A program made the translations under genes and the position numbers. Shown piece after piece: positions 1 to 54,070 of a stretch of DNA of 64,000 nt. This stretch comes from Amblyomma americanum (Eukaryota; Arthropoda; Arachnida; Ixodida; Ixodidae). The DNA is taken from positions 138,482,343 through 138,546,342 of the forward strand of contig NC_135505.1 of the NCBI RefSeq assembly GCF_052857255.1, written 5' to 3'. The notes below the pieces were generated by a model. The model ran no database searches, was not told the origin of the DNA, and saw nothing but the letters and a program-made list of their open reading frames with translations. How positions within the stretch are numbered: position 1 is the first letter of the stretch; each line of letters begins with the position of its first letter.

Positions 1-339
1 TGTCGTGTGACCGACAGCCTCACCTAATACTGCCATTTGTCAGGTTTAACTTTATGATTAAGTGTTACTAAGTGTCTTTACTATCACTATGCATCTCTGC
101 AAGTCTTGTAGATTGGCATTAAGCCAGGTGAATATAAAAAAACTTTCAAGCGATTATCTTGACAGTGAAGCTACACATTTTCAGCATAGCCCATCCAGGC
201 ACCTTTGTTTCATCAAATTTCTCACCAGGTTGCTAACCTTTATCTATTCATGTTGTATTGCATTGGTGAAATTTTCAGCTGATGAGCACTTAAATTCCAT
301 TTTGCCTGTAACTGACAGGTCGAAATCAAGAGAAAGAAA

Positions 340-592
340 TGGGCTTGGGCAGGGCATGTAATGCGAAGGCAAGATAACCGCTGGTCTTTAAGGGTAACGG
401 AGTGGGTTCCAAGAGAAAGTAAGCGTAGCAGGGGGCGGCAGAAGGTTAGATGGGCGGATGAGATTAAGAAGTTTGCAGGCAAAGGGTGGATGCAGCTGGC
501 AAAGGATAGGGTTAATTGGGGAGACATGGGAGAGGCCTTTGCCCTGCAGTGGGTGTAGTAGGGCTGATGATGATGATGATGATGATGACAGG
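340..592 (+). mobile_element. RTE-type LINE 3' end, copy 1
   Basis: A 65-codon frame (361-558) shows the basic, Trp-rich C-terminal tail of an RTE-like reverse transcriptase (DNRWSLRVTEWVPRE, RQKVRWADEI, MQLAKDR). It is followed by a GAT microsatellite at about 566-590. RTE elements typically finish in such a short tandem repeat. 5' truncated and no longer able to move. It lies upstream of the first visible USP47 exon. Confidence 0.75.
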
Positions 593-913
593 TTTTTGTG
601 CAGATTTTCCATACGGTGGTGGGGAATAGGTAATACTGATCACAGAAAACTTGCACTTAATTGAAGCTCCATATCGATTAATTTAAATTAAGTGTGGCAG
701 TTAGTGGATGTCTTTTTATTGAGGAAGGTAAGCTGTAAGGCCTTCTAAATGCGTTATTACTAAAAACTGAGGGACCCCCAGCAAGTAGCAGTATTGTTAA
801 GCCGCAATGTAACCAGTATTCCTAGTTCAGTTGGCAGGGGCAGGTAAACTGATGAAGGGGTTAAAGGGGTAGTTACAGCAGTTTGACCTGTTCTTTTTTT
901 TTCTTTTTCACAG

Positions 914-42194
<41,281 letters not shown>

Positions 42195-45100
42195 GCGAGT
42201 CAGCAGAGTGAGTGTGCTTTAAGAAATAGTGAACGGTTGTTGTTGTTGCACAGAAGTTGCTTTTAGTCTTCAGATGTTTGCAGCTCTATGGGGGAGCCAT
42301 CATATTGCCCGTTTCTAACTGGCTTTGGTCATGCGTGCAGTAAGGTGTTTACCTTTGACAGCGGCATTCAGTTGACTTACCACCTGCGGCAATGGCGACT
42401 TAAAATCGAAACCAAAGCATCGCTCTATAAATAAAGGCGAAACAAACGAGATATCAGGTATGCTAGAGTGTGGTTGCATTTTTGCTGCGCGGCTCCATCG
42501 CATCGCTCTTGGTGTTGGCCTTGAGCAGCTGCTAGGTCAACACGCAGAACCCGCATCCCCACCCCGTGCGAGGCCGCTGATGGCGGCTGTTGATAAGCAG
42601 CAAACTGGCACCAGCCCACTCCCCACACGTGGCCGCAGATTGTGTCTGGTGATAAGCGGTGGTGGCCCGATAACGCATTCGTGTTCTACTTTTAATAGGC
42701 ATTGTCAATTTTTTTTTTTTTTTTTACTTTCAACCGTGCACTCGGTGCTCAAGGGGGCATCTAGTTGATGGAAGGGCCGCTGTTCCTGTCGCGGCGGCAC
42801 CCCCACTCGGAACCACAGCGGCGCCGGGCAGTGTCAATTGTCGATGGAAGAGCCGATGCCATTCACGCGTAGTTTCTCTTAATTTCTGACGCATTTGACT
42901 GCTGCCCGCCACGTTTCACTAGTTTTTAATGTAGTGCTTCATTTGTGCTCCGGGTCCGGTAAGCAACCAGCGCTCGTTCAGTTACATTCAAGGTGGCTGT
43001 CATTCTTCAAGCCCAAGAAACAAACAGTGGGCCGGACTGCAAGTTCGACGTTCGCAACGAGTGATACAGGTGTGGTAGCTGCAGCGAGGCAAAATTTTCA
43101 GCTGTTCTACGCGATGCCGTGATGCGGCTGTTTGCAAATTGTGGGATTTCGCTGCACGACGATGTTAGAATGACATGCTATGGGACCGCATCAGCGAGTG
43201 AGGATGATGGTGCAGGTGTGGACGAGTAGTCCAATGACTAATACATTTTCGTTTTGGAATGTGCCCACGGGCCGATAGCGAATGTGCGGATAGCGGCTGG
43301 TGATAAGTGGAGGCCGCAAGATAGTGCTATCGCAAGATAGTGCAACCTCCAAGTTTTTTTGTTTTTTTTCAGAAATGTGATGTGAGGGTGGTCGACTTAA
43401 ATTCGAGTCGGCTTACAATCGTGTAAATGTGGTACATCGCAAACATAATGGGTTCGGCAAGCTGGTAGCAGGGAACGTTAGTTTTTAAGGCGTAAGCCTT
43501 TCTTGGCTCATGAGGGGCGTGAACGCAAGCTTGTCCACATGAACTATCGTTCATAAGTTGTATGGTAAAAATAAAATTCAGAAGTTGATTAAGCAACAGT
43601 TAAGCAACATATAATAATGAAATAACAAAAATAAAACAAATAGAAAGTAAAATAAAAATGAAACAAATAAATAAAAACAATGAAAATAAAACTAAAAATG
43701 AAAAATGTAGGGAGAAAGAGGGGGAAGGCTTTCACATTTCCGCTCTTAAGCAGACTTAAGTGCAATCCTGTAATTTTTTTTAATTATCAGGATCGTAATT
43801 GAGAACATTCAGGTATACCGAGATTCATCCACTTTTGTTTCTATTCTAGGCCATCCAGGATCATGACATTGCTGCTGCCTAGTGGTATTTTTTTCAAAGA
43901 AGGACACCAGTGAAAGAACCCCAGTGACTGTGAGGCAACAACATGCGAGGGTGAGCTCGAGAAGCTTTCAGCGCTGGCGTCATGGTGACGGTGACATCAG
44001 GCCACTCTAAGGTCTCCTGTGTGAACTTGGCGAGCTCTCCCCTCAAGCGCAAAGAAGCCTGCTGCGGATCCCGGTGCAAACTGTCGTCACAGTCTCTCTT
44101 TGTGTCAAAGAAACCTTGAGCTGCGCACATGAAACGCGTCCATGTCTTTTATGTGCCCATATGTCTTTGCCTTGCTATGCCTTGCTTTCTGGCATGTTGT
44201 TTTGTTCTTTTGCGTTTTGTGTTATTCAACGGTTAGTTCCCCCACTATCAACACATACATTTTTTTTCCTCTTTTTAAAACTTTGAGCGCCTTTTCGCTC
44301 TGGCATCCCGAGTGAGGCTGCATGGATAGTGTTATTCAGCAGAAAACACTGTCCTTCTCAAGAATCGCAAGAAGTTTTACGAGATCTCAACAGCAGGTAT
44401 TCACCAGTGTGCTGCATGCAGTCATAATTTGTCGATGTGCGCAGTAATTAAATTGCCTTGACAATACAGCCGTCATCAAATTTTCGGGCCAAAGGAATTG
44501 CTTTTAAGTTGAGGTGGGCCACTGGAATGCACCCCTGCAACCAGAAAAGTCCAGAGGGCCGAGAACAAGCCTTTTTAGCACAGTCATAAGATTTCAAGCT
44601 TCAGGTTTGCTGTAACTGCCGAACTGACTCTAAAGCAAACCCTGCGGTCTGAAGACACTTGAAAGTGACTGTACATTTACAGGGATCTTTTTACTGCTAA
44701 ATTCTGATAAAGTTATCGAGAACAATAGTTAGTTTCTTTTCAATACAATTTCAAGAATTGTAAGGGTCTATGGTGTCAAGTGGCAGCATGGCTTGCAGGT
44801 AATGGAGGTGACCAATCACTGCTATGTCCAGAATTTTGGGATTTCGTTAGGATTACATTGCTTTCAACCTGAAAAGGAAGGGTAAAACATCCTGACACCA
44901 TCTCCTGACGGTTTTAGTATTTTTACACAGGTAACTATTTAAGGCCTGTGGGTGATATAAATGCTTTTATTGAACCAAGCCCTTCCTAGGGGAAGTTGCT
45001 TTATTAATCGTTCTGTTCAGTTTCTAGTGAATACGCAAGTTTTACTTATTGTTGTTCATTGCTACTTGGTGGAAAAGAGTCCACTGTTATGTATGGTTGC

Positions 45101-46200
45101 CTTATGTTGTGTTCAGTTGGAGAATGTTTAAACCGGCCACAGAAGAAATTGTTCAGAGTTTCACAGTTGTCATTTGAGATCAACGCAGTGCTTTAATTGG
45201 GCTTTTTTTAATTGCAGTGTTTGCAGGAAGCATTGTGCCCTGTTATCAGTGCCGTTGTGTCCTGCAGGTAATTAGCAGCAAGTTTAAACATCTCATCGGC
45301 ATTTTCTAAGCCAAGATCTTGAGGCTACCGTTTGATTGTTTGGATGTCAAAAAAATGCCTTGCCACTGCAAAATAATGGCTTGGTTCAGTTCAGGCTAGT
45401 CTGATAGAATTTATCATTTGTAGTTTATTTCTCTTCAGAAGCATAGATAGGACCACAACTCTAGGACTTTAAAATCTTTATTTCAATAGCTTTGCAAATT
45501 CCGTCGTTATTTTTTCTAGTATTGTATACGTACTAAATATACGTGAACTATAGTTTGGTCCAACCTAAATTAAATTACCTGGAAGCCAATTGCATCGTCA
45601 CTTGTGAGATTTTTGTGGTGTATTACTGCATCATTTGCACATCAGTGTGTGCTTGGCAGGCCTGACTAGGCCAGAGAGTATTAAGTTCATTTCCGGTTGT
45701 CAGCCTTTGGTATGGTTAGTGCCACTGCCCAGACATAAAGAAAACTGTTGCAAGTTCACATGTCAGCCTGTGGATATACATTAAAGCCTGCCAAACCTTA
45801 AATCGGCACATGTAAATTGTTTTGTATCCGTGTGGTTTCTGTTGACTGTGTGTTCACAAAATGATTTACCAAAAGCTTCTTGCACAGTTATTCTTCGTGC
45901 CCAGTCTTCTTCCAGGCGGTCGAACATGGGACAAGCCTTAACATCACTAGAGGGATTTTGTTGCAGTGTGATGAATGCAGAGGTTTTCACTCAGTGTTGC
46001 TTTCTTGGGGCATAGTCTGTCGGCTCGATTACCACAAAATGGCTGCTTGTCAAGAAATGGCCTCGATTGTGCCGATTTGCCGGTCGTTCTCCGGTCTCCT
46101 GTCACCATATCACACAAGTCTTGCATCTCATCTTCAGCCTCCGCCTCATTCGCATTCAGGTAATTAATGCGAGGAAGCTGGCATGTGCCTTTTCTCTGCT
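42195..46200 (+). other. probable USP47 3' UTR region with a possible UTR intron
   Basis: Fifteen bases after the stop there is a GTGAGT donor (42210), and at 43849 a pyrimidine tract ends in CTAG. An intron within the 3' UTR is therefore possible, with a long terminal exon from 43850. That part carries few repeats and no coding frame; an ATTAAA signal lies near 45780. Within the putative intron, 43560-43710 is A-rich low complexity. This is inference; transcript data would decide. Confidence 0.3.
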
Positions 46201-48616
46201 AGCACCCGAAAGCTAGATTACTGACGCAGACTGTCCACTTTGCCATAGGGTTGTCAAACACTTTAGAGGATAATTACCATTTGTTACGGGTGTAATTGCT
46301 AAGGGGGTGCGGGGAATGGTTCTTTTGAGGGAGTTATTGCTCGTCAGCCAGCCACTGGGGGATGATTTTTTTACTGCTGCTAGCAATGTGTTAGTCAACA
46401 CACTTAAAAGACCAGGATGGTTAAGATTTTTCTTTTTTTCACAGATGCAGTTCAGACTTGCTGTTGTATTAGAAATAACGTGGGCCTATCAGCCATGTGG
46501 TTGTTGGTAGACATGGTGGTTCCGTTTTGCTCAGACCATTGTCCTAGGAGGCGGTTGAGTTGATGCCAAATGCAAGTCCATTGAGGCGTTGGAGGCAAGT
46601 GAGGTATTGGAGTCTGTTTCAGTGCATGTGTGTGCTGTGTGCAGCCTTAGTGAACTCTGGCATGTTTGCAACCCTGGGCTGCTTCAGACTCATTATCTTA
46701 GTAGGGTGCGGAGAGAAGCAAGATTGCTGATAAAACCGCTCTATTATGGCCTAGACAAATAGTTACAACAAAGGGAAACAAAGTTCCACCTAAGCTGGTG
46801 ATTACTTAACTAGACTAGCCTGGAGGGAAAGCTGTGCAAGAGAGATGAAATAGCTTAGGTGAGCTCTTTTTGTGGGGACGGCTAGCAGCCATTTTGGCGG
46901 TGACAGATCCATCTTCCTGCAAGTGCATTGTTTGAACTTTCCTACAGTCCTGTGGGTGTTTTGAGTATGTTGAATGCTCTGCATTTGCATGTTTGAGTTA
47001 AGACCGGTTTTCTGGTGTGGTTATGTCGAGCGACGTAGAATCTAGGCTTTGGAGCACTGCTTGGAGACTCCTACCAACCACGTGCCTTGCAACACAGGCT
47101 TTGTATTCGGAAGCTGCAAACTACGTCACTGCAGCCCATCTCCGGACGTGTGGGTCATTGCGGGCTTGAGAAATACTGCCAGACAGAGGTTCATCTGCGT
47201 CAGCAACGGTTTGGTGTGAGAGGAAAGGCCGCGTCTGCTGTTCGATTTGTAAACAATGACTGGTGGCTGGCACGTAGCCTCTTAGCGGAATTTGCTGAAT
47301 GTGTGTTTTGTTATGGGCGGTCATCTCTGCTTAAACTGAAGGTTTTGGATGTTTGTCACAACCTCTTGGGCATGCAAAGACTTAAAAGCAGACAAATCCT
47401 GTGAGATTTTTTTTTTCCTCATATCAATATGCCTACCATGGCTCTAGTCTAGAGTCGTTCACACAACCAGATCTTAATTAAGCGGCACTTTTTCACATGA
47501 CCATGAATGGTAGGGTGCTACTGCTATGCCCCTTGCTCTCGAAGCCAGACCTACAGAACGCAGGACAACACTGGTCCGGTTCGTATTGCCTTGTGATAAA
47601 CTTAGATGTTATGATGCAGTTCAGCGCAACACCAGATAGTGATAGCTCCGAAGAATGCCACTGGGTGCTGGAGTTCCAGACAGGGAGAGTCACGTTTATA
47701 CGTGTATTAGAGGCAGAAAGGTGGTGTGAGAAGTCTTGAGAGGAGTATGGACAAGTGCGAAATGGAGCGAAGTTAATTTTCGCACGAGCTTTTGGCGAGG
47801 GGGCGCTGTTCTCGCCGGCGATGCCCGGTTGCTCTAGTTTGCTTCATGCTTTGTCACGATTCATGTTTTGTTTTCGAACTCAACACGCAGTGCAATGCGA
47901 AATTAGTTGCGAGCTCCTTTTTTATTATTGTTTGCGTGTTGCATACGTGGCGCGTTTTGTATAGTGGCCAGTTCGAGCAGTGATTGAGTTGACGATTTTA
48001 TTTATTGATCTTGAAGGGGCACATTGCGCCGAAATAAAAGAATATACAAAAGTTGTTGTTCGCGATGGTTTTTTGACGCCTTCTCTTGTTCAGAGCTTTT
48101 GGGATCTCCTAAAAGCATTAAGTAAGCGAGCTGGTGATTCAATCTTTGTGCTCATCAGTTCTGGATCACAAACGTGTGATCGATGCACAAGGTGTGTTTA
48201 AGCCCGGTAACTACAGGAACAGCACTAAATGTTTCTAAAACCTTGACTGAATCATTTCAAATGTCAGTCCATAACATCCCAGACAACACTACACCCTCAA
48301 GACATCCTGAGGATTATTTCTTGTGGACATTCGTGGACATTGTGTTATCCAGAGGACTTCCTCTACTGATCCTTGACAAGTCCAATTTGTCCTGTTGTCC
48401 AGACTCGGTATGTCCTCAGCACATCCTCAAATTTCCTCTGAGGGTCCCTTTTAGTCTTGTTTTCAGGACGTCTGGTGACGATTTAGCACAGTGTGTGGGC
48501 TATTATTTACTTAATTATTGTAGGCTGCCCGTTGGCGTGCCAGTAGCACATCGCTTGCTATTGCTAGACCTAACTTGCTTCGCATCGAAGCCGCAGCGGA
48601 TGGTGCCTTGGAACCA
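46201..48616. other. intergenic, nothing recognised
   Basis: 2.4 kb in which I find no coding exon with support on either strand and no repeat family. Confidence 0.5.
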
Positions 48617-48695
48617 TCATAATCATCAGCCTGACTACGCCCACTGCAGGGCAATGGCCCCTCCCATGTCTCTCCAATTAACCCTGACCTCATAG
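48617..48695 (-). mobile_element. RTE-type LINE 3' fragment, copy 4
   Basis: CATCATAATCATCAGCCTGA followed by CGCCCACTGCAGGGCAATGG is the complement of the LINE tail seen at 5343-5400, including the degenerate microsatellite end. Confidence 0.7.
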
Positions 48696-48999
48696 CCACT
48701 GCCTATCATAAGATGTATAATCTCGTTACCATTAAACTACAAATAGAATAATCTAATTGATATCAATGTGCAGTTCGTTTCCCCAATGCCTCTGCCAAAG
48801 AAGCACGCAGGGCGAGGACCGTGAGGGACATACGCGGAGCCTCGTGGGTTCAGCTCGGTTTCAGACGGAAAGACTCTATCTACTTCTGCCGAGCCAGAAG
48901 GTCATCTGGCTCTTGGATTTGACCTCTAATGGGAGGTGCGCCGCATGTGCAAGTTTGCGTGGCAGGCGCCTCGATCTTCATTCACGCCCTACCTGCGCT

Positions 49000-49167
49000 C
49001 TTGGCAGTCATGTCTGCCACTGCGCGGGCTGCTGCTCGGCCGCTCCTCACCAGTCGTGGCATGTGATGTGTCACGTGATTCACTCTTGCGCTTGGCAGTC
49101 GTGTCCGCCGCTCTGGACGCTTGCACTTGTGGCACATGATGCATCACGTGATTTGCTCTCGCTTAAG
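49000..49167. repeat. imperfect tandem duplication with TCACGTGA
   Basis: Two units start CTTGGCAGTC (about 48999 and 49095) and end GCATCACGTGATTTGCTCT / GTGTCACGTGATTCACTCT. The first unit is longer by about 20 bp. Confidence 0.6.
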
Positions 49168-51335
49168 TCTCGAAAAAACAAAGATGAACCAAAGCTAAAC
49201 CGTGTCTAACCATGTTTAACAGAGCCTCCGCTCTATATCCTGGATCCAGGTGAGTTGGGTTTACCGCATGACAGCGATCTGGCATCAAAAATGAGTACGA
49301 AAGAACGAAGGCCACACTCAAGTCTACTTTGTCACGTGGTTCCACACCGTTAGCACTGCCGACCCCCCTCTGCGCGCTTGCAAGGGCGCGGCGCTCCGTT
49401 CGATTTATCGAGTGTTTGGCTGAACGTGCGTTCGATAAACGCGAGCAAGAGGACTATGCTTTTGCATGATATTCTCAAGGGGATGTTCTTACTGTTCAAG
49501 GTAAACAGTAATTCGATTTATCCGGGTTTGATATATCCGAGATGTCTTTGTCTTCTCAATGGAGGAGGCGCTGCTTCAAGTAGTTGCACAAATTTTGTAG
49601 CAATACTTCACCCCCACTTCGCTCCACTAGAAACCTTCCCTTGGGCAATTTTAATCTCGTGCCCATCCGCAACGCATACGCTGAACGTTTAATGCAGTCT
49701 GCTGGGGTAAAATCTGGAACGCGCCACCCCTTTTTCTGAAATGCACAATTTTGCTGGTGCACTTAAAAAACAACAGAACTGACTTGCCGTGAAATTTTAT
49801 TTTCCTCCTGTAGTTTCTTTCATGCATTTTCTCTATACCGCGAATTCCATCTTTGTGTCTTGACAATCGAGTGCTTTATACCAGTGTACACTGTTTCGAT
49901 TTCAATGTTGATTGAATTTTAATACTATCTGTATAAGTTCACCGTTTCCAGGATGCCGCCACCTTGTCTGCAGAGCAGACCAGAAACAGTAACGGGCTTC
50001 TCCCGCCTCTTAATAGGAAGGTTAAACGGGCCTCTTTCTTAACCTTCGGGGCAGATGGTTTTTGGACGTGGGCCCTGCGTGGTTCGCACGTCAACTCTGT
50101 CTAGTTCCAGGGGAAGGCTGTGTGGCAGCCGCTTCCCACGGCCCATTGTCAAATATGACTGTGGTCTTCAACGACTCTGTGGGAAGGTCTGTAAATGACA
50201 ACCACGAGGGAAGTCGCCCTGTGCGCGGTCGGCTCCCAAGTTGAAAGGTGCCGTGCTGGGCAGTCTCTTCCCATACATCTTTTATGACTAGTGGTGACTT
50301 CCAATCGCAGAGTTGGAGCACTTCGGGAGCAACGTTTTCTGCTCTTTTCGGGGCAACTTAATTCCAAACGCAGATCTGAGCCACGGATTGCGTCTTCCGA
50401 TCATAGACAGGGAGCGGTTGCCGAGCCGAGATTGCTCCTTGGAGCAGTCGGGACTGCTCCGCCTAAATCGGCGGAGTCGACCGGAAGTTTGCGTGACGTT
50501 CTTTTTCAGCAGCGCCCTCCATTTCCGGCGGCTTGTCGCGTGTGCCGCGCTCCGTAGCAGACGATCAGCTTCGCCCGCCACTATGGACTCAAAGTGAATC
50601 GCGCGAAGAGCGCGGGCGAGCGCAAGGAATGGCGGGTACTTCCCCCAGCAGTTCGCGAGCGCCACCTACATCCTCTGGCCAGAGCAAGTGTACTCCAATC
50701 GCAATTTCAGGTCACGCGCTCTCCGCCGGAATCAGGCAGTGTCACAGAGCGTGCAGACCGCTCCGGGCCTGCGATTGGAATTCACCATAGGTTGAAGGCA
50801 GCCGCATGACGATATCTGATTTTTTTCTCTCGCTGCATGGCGGCGATGGAATAACCCTTCCCGTGTTGTGAGCCACGAGTGAGAAGTCATGGCTGCAACA
50901 GCTGAGTAACGATGTACTGAAGATTTAGACGTTGCTGTGACAGCATACGATGCTTTACGACTGTATGGCGGATGACTTCGAGCTCTGCTGGCCGACCGGT
51001 ACAATGAACACCGGCGCTCGACTGCCGACTGTCGCGCCCCGGCGCGGAGAGTGCCGCAACTTCAAGCACATCGCTATGGCCACCGTGGCCGCAACGATGA
51101 CCACCGCGACGCATGTACAGATGGCTAGGATGACCTTGTACTGGTCCGTTCCTGAAAAAAAAAATATATCGGGAAATCAATTTAATGGATGCGAAAAAAC
51201 TGCGATAGCATTCTTTCACTCGTCATTATGTTTCAGTTCTGTTCTGAATGCATTGTCTTTCACTCCCCAGTCTATTTCTATTCCATTTCCGACTACGCAA
51301 AACATGCCACATTGTTATATCGCGACGAGTCCTCG
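49168..51335. other. intergenic, no supported gene
   Basis: 2.2 kb. Short frames on both strands lack recognisable domains or splice context. GATTTATCCGGGTTTG near 49515 resembles interior pogo-type sequence but no ends pair. Confidence 0.45.
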
Positions 51336-51344
51336 TACAACTAC

Positions 51345-51480
51345 CGGCGAAGTGGCGCAGCGGTTAAGCGATGCGAAACTGCACTGGCAGGTGGCTGTTT
51401 CAAAGGCATGCCACCTATGAGGCTTGTGAGACTGCTCTTCCCGAGCAGTGCGAGAAGGAATAGCTGTTGCAAGTTTCACT
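51345..51480 (+). mobile_element. tRNA-like SINE head of a different family
   Basis: Carries an A-box-like GAAGTGGCGCAGCGGTTAAG at 51349 without a clear B box. The body does not match the common SINE. Low certainty. Confidence 0.4.
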
Positions 51481-51839
51481 TTTGCATTGATAGTTCTTTG
51501 GAAGGCTCTATATTTTGTACATAGGTTTGCTGTTCTCTGAGCAATTTTCTTATCAGTCATTCTCACTTTTGCTGAGTCATTCTTCGTCCTGCGTGTCCCT
51601 CCTCTCATCTACAAGTGCAGAGGGTTGGGGAATAAGGATACGGTTGATAGCCGGCAGGCGGAGAGGTAAATCCCACTAAACACCACCTAGCAGGTAGAGG
51701 TTTCACACAGACGCGGCCGGCCAATTTTCACTTTCATGGCCCTCTTGATGCTATGGCAATAAATATTATGGAGGGCACTTCAGACTACTTACGTGCTGTG
51801 AAGGCGAAAGCATTGACATTTTTTAGTCAACCCACAAAT

Positions 51840-51985
51840 CCACTGTAATCGGCCTGTGTTGACCGTAATCCCCCTAATCCCACGTTATCTACTCTTAATC
51901 TACAGAATCCACTCAATCTACCGCAATCCACCCTAATGCAACTTAATTCAACGTCGTCGACTCTTCATCTACCTCAATCCGGCTG
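51840..51985. repeat. degenerate short-period repeat around TAATCCACC
   Basis: ATCCACTGTAATC, CGTAATCCCCCTAATCCC, TTAATCTACAGAATCCACTC and CCGCAATCCACCCTAATGC follow one another. Each carries AATC(C/T)AC-like cores at roughly 10-15 bp spacing. Confidence 0.6.
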
Positions 51986-52100
51986 CTGAGCCGGAGTACC
52001 CAGGTTCCAACCAGGCCGCGTTCCGATGGTGGCAAAACGCAAAAGGCGCCCCTGTGCTGTTCGATATCAGTGCAGAGTAAATACCTGCAGGTGGTTAGAA
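51975..52100 (+). mobile_element. diverged SINE fragment, copy 6
   Basis: Begins inside the head (GGCTGCTGAGCCGGAGTACC), has a mutated B box (GGTTCCAACC), then GCGCCCCTGTGCTGTTCGAT and ACCTGCAGGTGGTTAG of the body. Confidence 0.6.
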
Positions 52101-52679
52101 GACGCTGCAATAGCGGCGACGATTGGGTTGCCTAGCGGCAGCGAGCAACACTGTGCTACAGCTATTCGTTGTACTCATCGCCCGCAAGCCGCCATGCTCT
52201 TCAGCATGGAAGTCACTCAAATGTCAGTTTGTGTGCATCCCTGCTTGAAGTTAAACAACGAGGCAGAGGGAGACCTTGAATAGAGGTTCAATTTGATTAG
52301 TGACGCGTGGTTGTGTTGTAATTGGAAGACCGAATTTTGGTCTGAGCTACAGATTCTGCGTTGGAAGCAGTTGTTACAGTACTTAGATTCAGTTGAATCA
52401 TACCATCGAGCGCTAGAGTACCGCTTCTTTCATACTGTTGTCACAACTGCTACCAGGTGTGGCAGACTCTTCACCATTTCTCTGTTGACTGTATAGCGCA
52501 CTGATCATTTCGTCTTCCCCTCTGCGTCATCCAAAAGCGCCATGGTATTGGCCAAGACCACTGGAGTTTTTCTGTTACAGGCTTGCATGTCAATCGGTTC
52601 ATCCTATTTAGCAGCCATCATGCCTGGACTGATTCACCCTACCCATTCCAGCACCCTTCCCACTTCACGCCCCTCCCTC

Positions 52680-52830
52680 TCATTGGGCCTTCCTCCTCGG
52701 AGCGAAGACCCTATTTAAACACCGCCAATGATGAACGCTTTGCCACGACGAAGACAAGTCCTCTTGTCGAAACGTTGGCAAGCACCCTGAGGCTTTCTCT
52801 CCTTTGTTCACATTGTGATTATCAAGAACC
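52680..52830 (+). mobile_element. Penelope-like element terminal fragment
   Basis: ACGACGAAGACAAG, TCCT, CTTGTCGAAACGTTGGCA forms a stem with a GAAAC sequence after it, as in the termini of Penelope-like elements, where hammerhead ribozymes have been described. No coding part is attached. Confidence 0.45.
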
Positions 52831-52924
52831 ATCCGCCCACTTACTCTCTACCATGGCCAATATACCACGTGAGTTCCTGTTCGGCATAACCGGAACCACA
52901 AAAGCTCCAAAGTAAGAGTCCACA

Positions 52925-53490
52925 CGACACTATCATCACCAGCCTTACTACGTCCAGCGCTGGACAGAGGCCTCTAGCTCTCCCACATCCCTACGATTAG
53001 CCCTGTCCTGTGCCAGGTGCGACCACCTCTTCACAACTATAATTTCCTAATCTCATCCCCTCACCTGACACTTTGCGGCATCCTGCTAAGTTTGCTTTCT
53101 CTTGGAATCTAGCCTGTTTCCTCTAACGGCCATCGCTTATCTTACCTTCGCATTACATTCCCTGACCATGCCTGTTTCTTTTTCTTGAGTATGTCATTGA
53201 CTCGCGTTTATTCTCTGCCCCATTCTGCTCTGTTCCTGTCCCTTACCATTTTATGTATCATCTGCTTTCCATAGCCCAGCTTAATTTCAATCCTTTTCGT
53301 TAGCCTCCAAGTTTCGGCGCCATAGATGAGTACTGGTAAGGTTGCCGTATACTTTCTTCTTGAGGGATGCTGGTAAGCTGCTGTTCATAACCTGGGAATG
53401 CCTGCCAAATGATTACCTCATTCTTCCAGATGACAATAGATGCATAAATAAGTGATATAGCTTTGGTAAGCATGTTATATCACTGCACCT
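52925..53490 (-). mobile_element. decayed LINE on the minus strand
   Basis: Starts with a TATCATCACCAGCCTTACTA tail region (a degenerate ATG-type microsatellite end on the minus strand) and runs through sequence typical of RTE-like reverse-transcriptase 3' ends, such as GGCGCCATAGATGAGTACTG. The frames are broken. Confidence 0.5.
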
Positions 53491-53884
53491 CCACAGCAAG
53501 AAATGGCTATTGGAGTCTTCGAGTCGACAACAGACACTGCTTAAAAACGAGAGCCTCACCTCGACACCCCTTCTCGTCCGACGCGTCGCCGCAGTTATTC
53601 CTGTCGTCGCAGCGCCATCTGCTGTCGATGCAGCGTCCGTTGTCGCACAGGAAGAGACTGTCCTGTCCTGGACTGGCGCTCGTGCAGTTTACGCCATTTG
53701 CTGTGAGGATTTAGAACGGAGTGTATTGGACCACAATTATTTTTTAGCACTCGCAACAATCGGCGCCTATTATGTATTACTGTCAGACGGAACTACCAGC
53801 AACTTCAGCACTCACTACAAACATTTCCCGTGCACCGCCCTTCGAAGCCTAATTGCAGCACAAACGCCTTCAGGGCAATCCGGC

Positions 53885-54070
53885 TGAATATCCTCGCTAC
53901 TCCAGTGCATACCTCTGATCCCATCTGTCCCAACTGTACCACTCCCTATTCAAATGTGGAAACCTCTGATCCCATCTGTCCCAACTGTACCACTCCCTAT
54001 TCAAATGTGGAACACGTCCTTTTCCCCTGTACGTCAGCTCTACAGTCCCCTCATTAGACACCGTGTACAG
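53885..54070 (+). pseudogene. LINE C-terminal zinc-knuckle remnant with internal duplication
   Basis: Reads ICPNCTTPYSNVEHVLFPC, a CX2CX8HX4C knuckle like that after RNase H in I/R1-type LINEs. Copy one (53911-53961) and copy two (53962-54012) are exact 51-bp repeats in frame. Confidence 0.6.

Noticed and set aside
53510..53887. 125-codon frame as a host gene
   Set aside because: No known motif or splice context, and it adjoins LINE-type sequence.
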